This document shows positions 1-8,008 of a stretch of 64,000 bases of DNA, in pieces; the first letter of the stretch is position 1, and every line of letters starts with the position of its first letter. The position numbers were made by a program, and so were the translations under genes. The notes beneath the pieces were generated by a model, which saw only the letters and a list, made by a program, of their open reading frames with translations, did no database searches and was not told where the DNA came from. The stretch comes from DASUNP01 sp035249305 (GTDB lineage Bacteria > Acidobacteriota > Blastocatellia > UBA7656), in the NCBI GenBank assembly GCA_035249305.1, contig DATFGQ010000114.1, positions 39,018 to 103,017 on the forward strand, given 5' to 3'.

Positions 1-597
1 TTCATCGCACTCATGGGTCCTTCGGGTTGCGGCAAATCGACGCTGCTCCACTTGCTCGGCGGCGTCGACCGCCCCACGCGCGGGCGCGTCTTGCTTGACG
101 GCGCGGAGATCTCCGCGCTAGACGAAGAGGCCCTCGCCCGCGTCAGGCGCAAGAAGATAGGTTTCGTATTTCAATTCTTCAACCTGCTGCCTACTCTTAC
201 GGTCATCGAAAACGTCGCGCTCCCCCTGCTCCTAGACGCCGCAGGCGACCGCGAGGCTCGCGCGCGCGCCGCTGAGCTGCTCGACCGCGTGGGGCTCGCC
301 GCGCGCGCCTCGCACTTCCCGGCCGAGCTTTCGGGCGGAGAGATGCAGCGCGCCGCCGTCGCACGTGCTATCATTGCCCGGCCCAGGCTCGTCCTGGCCG
401 ACGAGCCGACCGGCAACCTCGACAGCGAAAACGGCGAGCAGGTGATGAACCTCCTCGCCGACCTTAATACCGAGCTCGGGATCACTGTAATATTGGCGAC
501 ACACTCGGAAGAAGCGGCCGCTAGAGCTAAGCGCACCATACGCCTGCGCGACGGTCTCATAGAGAGCATAGTTCAAGAAAGGAGCGGCGTTCGATAA
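1..597 (+). CDS. ABC transporter ATP-binding protein (LolD/MacB/AttE-like), 5' end cut by the window
   Basis: The reading frame is open from base 1, so the N-terminus lies outside the window. Walker A (GPSGCGKST) appears within the first residues, followed by a Q-loop in VFQFFNLLP, the signature LSGGEMQRAAVARAI, Walker B LVLADEPTGNLD and the switch histidine in ATHSEEA. The Asn-Leu after the Q-loop and the TGNLDS sequence are typical of the LolD/MacB group, which powers FtsX-type permeases rather than channel-type importers. The stop codon overlaps the next start by one base (TAATG). The context of an FtsX permease and a secreted AttH-like protein suggests an AttEFGH-like envelope exporter. 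The family is certain; the substrate is unknown. Confidence 0.93.
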   Translation, partial: FIALMGPSGCGKSTLLHLLGGVDRPTRGRVLLDGAEISALDEEALARVRRKKIGFVFQFFNLLPTLTVIENVALPLLLDAAGDREARARAAELLDRVGLAARASHFPAELSGGEMQRAAVARAIIARPRLVLADEPTGNLDSENGEQVMNLLADLNTELGITVILATHSEEAAARAKRTIRLRDGLIESIVQERSGVR

Positions 598-980
598 TGT
601 CAAACGACAACGAGATTCTAAACATCCTCAGGAGCTTCGGCCCCTACATCCCGGTTCTGATAGTGATGGCAATAGGCGTGATCCTCGCTCTGACCCGGTG
701 GAAGCGCCACCCCAAAATATCTATGATGGCGTTTTTGGGCCTCGGCGGGCAGATCATCCTATTCGTAGTAAACGTAACTTTGAACCTGTATGCCGGGCGC
801 GTCTTATTACGATCGTGGACGAGCGACCAGATATCGACTTTCTACATGTTGAAGTACATCATCACCAGCCTCATCGAAGCGGGCTTGTGGCTGCTGATCA
901 TACTCGCCATATTCAAAGAGCGGGGCGAGCAACCACAGCCCGCGCAAGGCGGTTACGGTCGGCCCGCGGCGAGCGCGTGA
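597..980 (+). CDS. small membrane protein of the Att-like ABC operon
   Basis: This 127-residue protein has three hydrophobic segments, at about residues 14-33, 42-64 and 84-106, and a Gly/Pro-rich polar tail. It overlaps the upstream ATPase gene by one base and lies 21 bases before the permease gene, so it is almost certainly cotranscribed and possibly translationally coupled. I do not recognise a named family. Its position suggests an accessory membrane subunit of the exporter, but no motif shows this. Codon usage resembles its neighbours. Confidence 0.75.
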   Translation: MSNDNEILNILRSFGPYIPVLIVMAIGVILALTRWKRHPKISMMAFLGLGGQIILFVVNVTLNLYAGRVLLRSWTSDQISTFYMLKYIITSLIEAGLWLLIILAIFKERGEQPQPAQGGYGRPAASA

Positions 981-1001
981 TAGGCAGGTCTCATATCGAG
1001 C

Positions 1002-3611
1002 ATGAAGGGGTTCGTCGCTCTCTTTAAACAGTTCATCATCCGCGCACTGCTGCGCGACCGCGTGCGCGCGGGCGTGACTGCCCTCGGCATAAGCCTCGGC
1101 GTCGGCGTGATGATAGCGATAAGGCTCGCCAACACGAGCGCGCTCGAATCGTTCCGCGCGGCTACGGAATCGGTCGCTGGAGAGACTTCGATACAGATCA
1201 AAGGCGCGGCGGGCCGCTTCGACGAGCTGATGATCGCCGACCTCGGGTGGCTCGCCGACTACGGCCAGGCGAGCCCGGCCGTAACGGGCCACGCGCGAAC
1301 GGAGCGCGGCGAATACCTTGAAGTCCTCGGCGTCGACGTGCTGCGCGACCGCGCGCTGCGCCGCTACCGCCTGCTCCGCCTGAGCGCCGACCGAAGCGAG
1401 CCCAGCGCGCGCGAGTTCCTGCTGTTGCTCGCGGACCCGCGCGCCGTGATCCTCACAGAAAAGTTCGCCCGCCGGAACAACCTCTCGATCGGAAGCTCCC
1501 TCCCGCTCACGATAGGCGACACGCGGAGCGAGTTCGTAGTTCGCGGCCTGCTGGCCGACGAAGGCCCCGCCCGCTCGCTCGACAACTTCGCGCTGATGGA
1601 CATTGCCGCTGCCCAACTCGCCTTTAATCGACTTGGCCTGTTAGACCGCCTGGATGTAAAGCTCAAGCCCGGCATTTCGCCCGAGCAAGCGCAAGCCGAG
1701 ATCGCCCGCCGCCTGCCCGAAAACCTGTCGGCCGCCGAGCCCGACGCGGCTTATGGGCAGGTCGAGCGGATGATCGCGGCGTTTCATTTCAACCTCACCG
1801 CTCTGTCGTCAATCGCCCTGCTGGTAGGGCTCTTCTTGATCTACAACACCGTGTCGATATCTGTGATCACAAGGCGCGAAGAGATCGGCTCGCTTCGCGC
1901 GATAGGGGTCGGCCGCCGCATGGTGCTGATGCTCTTTCTGGGCGAAGCCGTCTTGCTTACGGCCGTCGGCACAATCATCGGCATAGCCGGCGGGCGTTTG
2001 ATGGCCGGCGCGGCAGTGCGGGCGACGGCCACCACGGTCGAGACGTTTTACATAGCCGCGAGCGCGACAGAGACGATCGCGCGACAGACGATCGGCTTTG
2101 CGGAAGTCGCCATAGCCTTCGCCGTAGCGCTCCCGCTTGCCGTCGTCGCCGCGATGCTGCCGGCGCTCGAAGCCTCGCGCGTGCGCCCCGTCGAAGCGAT
2201 GCGCGGGGCGGAGCGATTGGCAAAGAGCTTCCGCCCATCGAATAGAAATCTCTTCATCGCGCTGGCGTTGTTCGCTGCTGGATTTGCGCTAAGCCGCCTC
2301 GAAGCCGTAGACGGGTTGCCCATCTTCGGTTATCTGGCGGGGCTCGCGCTGATGTTCGGCGGCGCGTTCTTAGTCCCCGCCGCGTTGTGGGTAGTCTGTC
2401 GCGCCGCCGCGCGCGCGACCGTGGGAGTCTTTCGCGCGATCAGAGTTGAAGGAAGGCTTGCGAGCGCGAACCTGCTCGGCGCGATACCCCGCGTCTCTAT
2501 CTCCGTGGCGGCGCTCGCCGTGAGCCTCGCGATGATGGTCGCCATCTCGATTATGATCGGCAGCTTTCGCGAGACGGTCACCTACTGGCTCGGCCAGACT
2601 TTCAAAGCAGACATCTACGCAAAGCCCGCCTCTCAAACGCGCGGCGGATTGGAAGGGGCGATCTCGGCCGAAGCGATAGAGCTGATAAAGGCCGACCCTG
2701 AAGTGGCGGCGGTCGACGCTTACACTTCTGAAGATACTAGCTACGGCGGCAACCCGATCACGCTCGGCGCGGGCGATTTCGGCATCCTCCTCGATTACGG
2801 CAAGCTCTATTTCAAAGCGCCCGCCGACGCCGAAGCGCGCATGCGCCAGGCGATAGGCGAAGATGCCGTTGTGGTGAGCGAGAGCTTTGCGATTCTTTTT
2901 AAGAAAGATGTCGGCGACCGCGTAGAGCTGTCCACGCCATCAGGGCCGCGGCCGTTTCAGATCGCCGCCGTCTACTACGATTATTCGAGCAACCGCGGCG
3001 CGGTCGTCATGGACCGCTCGACATACGCGCGCCATTTCCCCGCCTCGCTTAACGCCGCGCCGAGCACCCTGTCGATCTACCTCAGGCCGGGCGCGAGCGA
3101 AGACCGCGTGAAAGAGAGGCTGATCGAAGCCGTCTCGCCCCGCTACGAGGTGATCTTCACGACGAGCGCGGCCGTGCGCCGCGAGGTGATGCGCATCTTC
3201 GACAGCACGTTCGCCATCACCTACGCGCTCGAAGTTATCGCGATAGCGGTCGCCGGGCTAGGCGTGATCTCGACATTGATAACGCTGATACTGGAGCGGC
3301 GCGGCGAGATCGCCGTGTTGAGCTTCATCGGCGCGACCCGCGCTCAGATTCGGCGCATGATCGTGGTCGAAGCCGTCTTGATAGGTGGCGTGAGCCAGAT
3401 CGTAGGCGTGCTGATCGGGTTGATGCTGTCGCTGGTCTTGATCTACGTCATAAACGTCCAATCGTTCGGGTGGACTATTCAGTTCCATTTCCCCGCCCTG
3501 TTTATCATCCAATCGACGCTTTTGATACTCGTAGTCACGGCGCTGGCCGGCCTCTACCCGGCCGCGCGCGCGGCCAGGGTCGAAGCGGTGCGCTTTGCGA
3601 GGGAAGAATGA
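1002..3611 (+). CDS. FtsX-type ABC transporter permease (AttF/AttG fusion-like)
   Basis: An 869-residue permease with the usual architecture of two FtsX halves. An N-terminal membrane segment (about 20-42) is followed by a MacB-like periplasmic domain and a membrane block at about 265-390 containing ITRREEIGSLRAIG. A central membrane region lies at about 415-520, then a second periplasmic domain, and a final three-helix FtsX domain at about 745-865 with LERRGEIAVLSFIGAT. Both RREEIG-type motifs mark the coupling helices that touch the ATPase. In AttEFGH systems the two permease halves are separate genes (attF, attG); one long gene here looks like a fusion. It overlaps the next start by ATGA. 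Confidence 0.9.
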   Translation: MKGFVALFKQFIIRALLRDRVRAGVTALGISLGVGVMIAIRLANTSALESFRAATESVAGETSIQIKGAAGRFDELMIADLGWLADYGQASPAVTGHARTERGEYLEVLGVDVLRDRALRRYRLLRLSADRSEPSAREFLLLLADPRAVILTEKFARRNNLSIGSSLPLTIGDTRSEFVVRGLLADEGPARSLDNFALMDIAAAQLAFNRLGLLDRLDVKLKPGISPEQAQAEIARRLPENLSAAEPDAAYGQVERMIAAFHFNLTALSSIALLVGLFLIYNTVSISVITRREEIGSLRAIGVGRRMVLMLFLGEAVLLTAVGTIIGIAGGRLMAGAAVRATATTVETFYIAASATETIARQTIGFAEVAIAFAVALPLAVVAAMLPALEASRVRPVEAMRGAERLAKSFRPSNRNLFIALALFAAGFALSRLEAVDGLPIFGYLAGLALMFGGAFLVPAALWVVCRAAARATVGVFRAIRVEGRLASANLLGAIPRVSISVAALAVSLAMMVAISIMIGSFRETVTYWLGQTFKADIYAKPASQTRGGLEGAISAEAIELIKADPEVAAVDAYTSEDTSYGGNPITLGAGDFGILLDYGKLYFKAPADAEARMRQAIGEDAVVVSESFAILFKKDVGDRVELSTPSGPRPFQIAAVYYDYSSNRGAVVMDRSTYARHFPASLNAAPSTLSIYLRPGASEDRVKERLIEAVSPRYEVIFTTSAAVRREVMRIFDSTFAITYALEVIAIAVAGLGVISTLITLILERRGEIAVLSFIGATRAQIRRMIVVEAVLIGGVSQIVGVLIGLMLSLVLIYVINVQSFGWTIQFHFPALFIIQSTLLILVVTALAGLYPAARAARVEAVRFAREE

Positions 3612-4759
3612 GCAGAATTAAGAATTCATTCGCGGCTCTTAGCATCTTAATTATCGCCTGCTTGCCGATGCCCGTCGCACGCTCTTCCGAAGATGTCGCG
3701 CCGCATGCCGCGCCGGCAACAAATGAAGGCTGGCGCGAAGCGCGCGCGGGCTACAGTTACTCTTTCCCGCGCGATCATGCTTCGCACGCCCCTTACCAGA
3801 TAGAGTGGTGGTACTACACGGGCAACCTCGCGGCGCGCGACGGCCGCCGGTTCGGCTACCAGTTGACTTTCTTCAGGACCGGCGTAGTGCCTAAACCCGC
3901 AAACCCCTCGCGCTGGGCCGTGCGCGATCTCTACATGGCCCACTTCGCCATATCCGACATCGACCGCGAGTCGTTTCACTGGTCCGAGCGGCTGAGCCGC
4001 GCGGGGATAAACTGGGCCGGAGCCGACGCGACCGCCTACAGGGTGTGGAACGGCGACTGGGAGGCCAGGCTCGACGGACAGACTCATAGCCTTGCGGCGC
4101 GTGACGAGGGCTTCGCGCTGGAGCTAAAGCTTCAGCCTTCAAAGCCCGAAGTCATACACGGTCAAAACGGCGTCAGCCAGAAGGGACCCTCCGAAGGCAA
4201 CGCGACGCACTACTATTCGCTGACGCGGCTTCCGAGCGAGGGCGTAGTTGTAATCGACGGCGAGCGATTCGACGTGACGGGCGAGAGTTGGATGGACCAC
4301 GAGTTCGGGACGAGGATTCTGGGGCTGGAGCAATTCGGGTGGGATTGGTTTTCCATACAACTAGACGACGGGCGCGAGCTGATGATCTTTCAAATCCGCC
4401 GCTCGGACGGCTCGGTCGATAGGCGGTCAAGCGGCACCTTGATAGACGCGCAAGGCAACGCGATTCATCTCCCGTTCGGAGAGTTCACGCTTTCTCCCCG
4501 CGACCGGTGGACTTCGCCCGCGAGCCGCGCGACCTACCCGACCGCGTGGGCGGTCGAGGCGCCCGGCCACGGGCTGTCCTTAAACGTCGTCGCCGCTTTC
4601 AAAGATCAGGAGCTGCGCGCTACGGAAAGCACCGGCGTCACTTACTGGGAAGGCGCGGTCGAGGTGAGCGGGCGCGCGGGCGCAAACGTGACGCGCGGTC
4701 GCGGCTATCTGGAGATGACCGGCTACGCTGGCCAGAGCATGGGCGCGATCTTCCAATAA
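3608..4759 (+). CDS. AttH / carotenoid 1,2-hydratase-like lipocalin-fold secreted protein
   Basis: I place the start at the ATG overlapping the upstream stop (ATGA), because the protein then begins with a signal peptide (about 1-26: KNSF, a hydrophobic core, then a cleavage region near ARS). A longer frame open from 3470 merely overlaps the permease gene. The mature protein carries IEWWYYTGNL and SWMDHEFGT, both characteristic of the AttH/CrtC lipocalin-like family. The fold is two fused lipocalin-like barrels. Its place after an ABC ATPase and FtsX permease matches attEFGH order, so it is probably a periplasmic substrate-binding or lipid-handling partner rather than a real carotenoid hydratase. 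Confidence 0.88.
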   Translation: MSRIKNSFAALSILIIACLPMPVARSSEDVAPHAAPATNEGWREARAGYSYSFPRDHASHAPYQIEWWYYTGNLAARDGRRFGYQLTFFRTGVVPKPANPSRWAVRDLYMAHFAISDIDRESFHWSERLSRAGINWAGADATAYRVWNGDWEARLDGQTHSLAARDEGFALELKLQPSKPEVIHGQNGVSQKGPSEGNATHYYSLTRLPSEGVVVIDGERFDVTGESWMDHEFGTRILGLEQFGWDWFSIQLDDGRELMIFQIRRSDGSVDRRSSGTLIDAQGNAIHLPFGEFTLSPRDRWTSPASRATYPTAWAVEAPGHGLSLNVVAAFKDQELRATESTGVTYWEGAVEVSGRAGANVTRGRGYLEMTGYAGQSMGAIFQ

Positions 4760-4781
4760 AGAATTTGAAATCTCAAATCTC

Positions 4782-4956
4782 AAATTTGTGTAGTGTGGTA
4801 AAAGCATGATTAAGCAAGAGTGTAGGGGCGGGGCTTGTCCCCGCCCGGCGGCGCGAAAGCGCCGGACGGTCATCGTGCTGCGCACGATCCGGGCAGCCAC
4901 AAGGGCTGCCCCTACAATTTCACCATCAACATGCTTTTACCACACTACACAAATTT
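4782..4956. repeat. 27-bp perfect inverted repeat enclosing a four-hairpin element
   Basis: The 27 bases at 4782-4808 are the exact reverse complement of 4930-4956. Between them sits the TGTAGGGGC...GCCCCTACA element at 4821-4916. The whole unit therefore folds into one long stem topped by a multi-hairpin head. It lies between the AttH-like gene and the TonB-TPR gene, with no coding potential. It may be a MITE-like insertion or a structured RNA; the sequence alone does not decide. The left arm also overlaps a short repeat (4766-4788) found again inside the CHAT gene. Confidence 0.75.
4821..4916. repeat. four-hairpin dispersed repeat, copy 1
   Basis: The element begins TGTAGGGGC and ends GCCCCTACA, which are reverse complements. 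Inside are four consecutive hairpins: GGGCGGGG/CCCCGCCC, CGGCGC-GAAA-GCGCCG, ATCGTG/CACGAT and GGGCAGCC-ACAA-GGCTGCCC-type. A second copy with the same layout lies at 45550-45646. Its second and third hairpins carry different but still paired sequences, which suggests that the structure is maintained. The function is unknown. Confidence 0.85.
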
Positions 4957-5045
4957 CAAATTATTTGACCGATTGTGCTATCATAAAGCTCCCCAGATTT
5001 TTGAGTCTGATCCGTCCACACACCAGAGCGCCAGGAGGTACTAAA

Positions 5046-5783
5046 ATGAAGATCGCAGCTCTCGCCTTTAAGGCGTTTTCCGTCCTAGTTCTTGTCATTT
5101 CTATGAATTCAATATTACAGGCCCAGGAGCCCGCGCCGCCGCCGCCTCCTCCTCCGCCGCCTGCGCCTCGCCAGGGAGACAGCGTCGAAGTTCCTAAGAT
5201 CATCCGCAAATCCGGCGGCGTTCTCCAGAACACGGCGACCAAGAGGGTCACACCCGAGTACCCGCAGCTAGCCCTGGAGGCGCGCGTGTCGGGCAGCGTA
5301 GTGGTCGAGATCACAGTCACCGAGGAGGGTACGGTAATGTCTGCGCGCGCCATCTCGGGACATCCCTTACTGAGGGACGCCGCCGTCGATGCCGCCCGCG
5401 GCTGGGAGTTCACGCCTACTCAGCTCAGCGGCGTGCCTGTCAAGGTCATAGGCACGATCACCTTCAATTTCACGCCTACGCGCGACCCGGCCCTGGTCAA
5501 AGAAGCTGAAGATTTGATGCAACAGCTCCGCGACAATCAAGGCTCATCAGACCTCTATATCAAGCTGGGCGATGTCTTAAATAAGCTGGGAGATTATAAA
5601 GACGCGGCCGCTTCCTTCAAACGGGCGTTGCAATTCGAAGAGAAGTCGGTCCCCGCCCGCGTGGGCCTGGTGCGCGCTTACTTCTGGGCTGGCTACAAGG
5701 AGGCCGCGATGGCCGAGCACGCAAAGCTCAAAGAGCTCGATCCCGATGCGGCGGAGAGTGTGTTAAAAGAGATTCAGAAATAA
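5046..5783 (+). CDS. periplasmic TonB C-terminal domain plus TPR protein
   Basis: The start is the ATG preceded by the strong Shine-Dalgarno AGGAGGT at 5034-5040; upstream in-frame Met codons lie in the repeat region and have no such site. The 245-residue product has a signal peptide (about 1-27), a Pro-rich run (29-41), a TonB C-terminal domain (about 65-142, with YPQLALEARVSGSVVVEITV) and two TPR-like units at about 150-245. It lacks the N-terminal membrane anchor of true TonB after cleavage. It is therefore better seen as a periplasmic TonB-C adaptor of a kind common in Acidobacteriota. The partner receptor is unknown; an Oar-like receptor lies at 59994-63017. Confidence 0.85.
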   Translation: MKIAALAFKAFSVLVLVISMNSILQAQEPAPPPPPPPPPAPRQGDSVEVPKIIRKSGGVLQNTATKRVTPEYPQLALEARVSGSVVVEITVTEEGTVMSARAISGHPLLRDAAVDAARGWEFTPTQLSGVPVKVIGTITFNFTPTRDPALVKEAEDLMQQLRDNQGSSDLYIKLGDVLNKLGDYKDAAASFKRALQFEEKSVPARVGLVRAYFWAGYKEAAMAEHAKLKELDPDAAESVLKEIQK

Positions 5784-5795
5784 GTATACTGACGC

Positions 5796-7007
5796 CTACT
5801 GCCATCGGAATATCTTGAGCGCGACGGCGAAGCTGACCAGCCCCCACGCGATCAGCACGGCGATCTCCTGCCAGGTCGACGCGATCGGCATCCCTTCGTT
5901 CATCACCGCGCGCAGCGAGTTGTTGAGCGCCGTCAGCGGCAGCGCCTTGATGAACGGCTGCGCGAAATCCGGGAAGCGCGCGGCCGAAAAGAAGGTCCCC
6001 GAAAGCAGCCACATCGGCAGCATCACGAGGTTCATCCAGCCCGAGACGCCTTCAATCGTCTTGGGGCGCGCGGCTACAAGAAGCCCAAGCCCCGCGAAAG
6101 TCATCGAGCCTATCAACGCGATGATCGTCAGGTCGGCTATCGATCCATTCACCGAGACGCCGAAGACCAGCCACGCGAAGATTATTACGGCCGCCACCTC
6201 GCCCGCCAGGAAGACCAGCCGCGACAGCATGAAAGAGAGCAGAAAATGTGACCGCCTCATGGGAGTCGCCGCCAGCCGCTTGAGCAGTTTTCGCGTGCGC
6301 GCCTGCACGACCGTGAAGCCCAGCCCCCACATCCCGCTCCCCATCAGGTTCAGCCCGACCAGACCCGGTATCAAAAAATCTATGTAGCGCGCGCCCGGCT
6401 CGGTCACCTTCTCTTCGTTCACCTCGGCCGCGTCCTTGCGGCCGAAGACGCGCTGCAACGCGTCATCTGCCGCCAACCTCGCCACGCGGCTCTCGGGCCG
6501 CGTAGGGTCGTAGCGGTATTCAATGGCGCGCGCGGGCGGCGGGCTGTCTGTAGCCGGTTGAGCGCCGGCCGAGACCGGAGGGGCCTCTTTCGGAATCTCG
6601 TTCAACAGAAGAGGAGGAAGATTGACGCGCACGATCAGATCGATTTTTCCGGTGCGAAGAGACTTCGCCGCCTCTTCGGGCGAGAGCACGACGGCATTCA
6701 CCTCCGAAGATTTGGAGAGGCCGTTGATGATGTATTCAGCTTCAGGCCCTGAGCTTTCGATCGCTATGCGAGCCTTGTCAGGCGCGGTGTTGCGAAACGC
6801 GATGCCGAGCGCGAGCGCCAGCAGCACAGGAAATACGAAGACCCAGAAGACCGCTTCGGGCTCTCGCAAAAACTCCCTGATCCTTGCGAGCGTAAGCTCG
6901 ACGAGCGGGTGCGCGGCCCGCGCGCCTGATCTCGGGGCGCGGCCGGCGACCGACTCTTCTCTCGCCACTTCTTTCTCTTCTTTCACTTCATCTTCAACTT
7001 CAGCCAT
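5796..7007 (-). CDS. ABC-2 type transporter permease
   Basis: This 403-residue membrane protein has an N-terminal cytosolic tail with acidic and basic runs. A first helix (about 53-72) is followed by a large external domain (about 75-210) and a C-terminal block of five helices with the ABC-2 signature around MRRSHFLLSFMLSRL. That layout is typical of ABC-2 permeases of the YhgE/CcmA-partner type. It overlaps the upstream ATPase gene by eight bases, so the pair is one transport unit. The export substrate (drug, lipid or polysaccharide) cannot be inferred. Confidence 0.88.
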   Translation of the reverse strand: MAEVEDEVKEEKEVAREESVAGRAPRSGARAAHPLVELTLARIREFLREPEAVFWVFVFPVLLALALGIAFRNTAPDKARIAIESSGPEAEYIINGLSKSSEVNAVVLSPEEAAKSLRTGKIDLIVRVNLPPLLLNEIPKEAPPVSAGAQPATDSPPPARAIEYRYDPTRPESRVARLAADDALQRVFGRKDAAEVNEEKVTEPGARYIDFLIPGLVGLNLMGSGMWGLGFTVVQARTRKLLKRLAATPMRRSHFLLSFMLSRLVFLAGEVAAVIIFAWLVFGVSVNGSIADLTIIALIGSMTFAGLGLLVAARPKTIEGVSGWMNLVMLPMWLLSGTFFSAARFPDFAQPFIKALPLTALNNSLRAVMNEGMPIASTWQEIAVLIAWGLVSFAVALKIFRWQ

Positions 7008-7938
7008 CGCGCAGCAACCTCCCTGTCAGGCTCACGAACACGTCTTCGAGAGTCGCCTGGTGGGTCGTCAAAGTTATGAGCTCGGCCTGCTGCCGCTCGA
7101 TCTCCGCGAGCAGCGCCGGCAGCGCCGCGCCTATCTCTGAAACGGTGAGCGAGTAGCTCCCCTCGCGCGCACGCACGCTTCGGACTCCGGGCAGGCGCGA
7201 AAGAGAATCGGCTTCAAGAATACCCGTGAAGCTGAATTCGACTATCTGGTCCGCGCCCAGCGAAGCGACGAGCGCGGCGGGCGTGCCGAGCGCGATCACG
7301 CGGCCGTGGTCCATTATCGCCACGCGGTCGCACAGCCGCGCCGCCTCCTCCATGTAGTGCGTCGTCAGCAGTATCGTCCCGCCACCCGAGCGGTACTGTT
7401 CGACTATCTCCCAGAGCCTGAGCCTTGCCTGCGGGTCGAGCCCCGTCGTCGGCTCATCCAGAAAAAGTATCTCGGGGTCGCTCACCAGTGCGCAGGCGAC
7501 CGCGAGCCGCTGCTTTTGCCCGCCCGAAAGCTTGCCCACGCGCGCCGTGCGCTTCTCCTCAAGCTCGACGATCCGTATCACCTCGTCTACGTCGTGGCCG
7601 CGCGTGTAGAAGCTGCGGAACAACCTTATAGTCTCTTCGACGGTGAGCTTCTCGGCCAGTTGCGTCTCTTGAAGTTGCGCGCCGATCTTCTCGCGCAGCT
7701 CCCGGTCGGAGCGTCCGCCCCAGCTCTGGCCTAGCACTTCGACCTGGCCGCCGTCGGGCCGTGTGAGCCCTTCGAGAATCTCGACCGTAGTCGTCTTGCC
7801 CGCGCCGTTCGGCCCCAGCAGCCCGAAGCATTCGCCCGCGCGCACTTCGAGGTCGAGCCCATCTACGGCCGTGACATCGTTGTAATGCTTGACTAACCCC
7901 GCGCACCTGAGCGCCGTCTGTTCTGCGGTTGAATTCAT
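7000..7938 (-). CDS. ABC-2 type transporter ATP-binding protein
   Basis: A 312-residue ATPase with Walker A GPNGAGKTTT, Q-loop LQETQLAEKL, signature LSGGQKQRLAVACAL, Walker B ILFLDEPTTGLD and switch LLTTHYMEEA. The extended C-terminal domain after residue 215 (DQIVEFSF and following) is typical of the CcmA/DrrA exporters. It is the first gene of a two-gene operon with the ABC-2 permease and is divergent from murB. A 14-bp palindrome lies just upstream of its start and may be an operator. Confidence 0.92.
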   Translation of the reverse strand: MNSTAEQTALRCAGLVKHYNDVTAVDGLDLEVRAGECFGLLGPNGAGKTTTVEILEGLTRPDGGQVEVLGQSWGGRSDRELREKIGAQLQETQLAEKLTVEETIRLFRSFYTRGHDVDEVIRIVELEEKRTARVGKLSGGQKQRLAVACALVSDPEILFLDEPTTGLDPQARLRLWEIVEQYRSGGGTILLTTHYMEEAARLCDRVAIMDHGRVIALGTPAALVASLGADQIVEFSFTGILEADSLSRLPGVRSVRAREGSYSLTVSEIGAALPALLAEIERQQAELITLTTHQATLEDVFVSLTGRLLRDG

Positions 7939-7952
7939 GAAAACGTACTATA

Positions 7953-7966
7953 GCACACACGTGTGC
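7953..7966. promoter_or_regulatory. 14-bp palindrome (candidate operator) upstream of the ABC-2 exporter
   Basis: GCACAC-AC-GTGTGC is an inverted repeat lying in the 70-base divergent gap between the ABC-2 ATPase gene and murB. On the minus strand it is followed directly by TATAGT, a good -10 hexamer, so a bound repressor would cover the promoter spacer. No convincing -35 was found. No regulator gene is adjacent, so this rests on sequence pattern only. Confidence 0.35.
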
Positions 7967-8008
7967 AACTGGACTCGGCCCGAGGCGGCAATGTAGGCTA
8001 AACGATAA

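Noticed and set aside
4806..5045. N-terminal extension of the TonB-TPR gene
   Set aside because: It reads through the four-hairpin repeat, while the ATG at 5046 has a strong ribosome site and a signal peptide.
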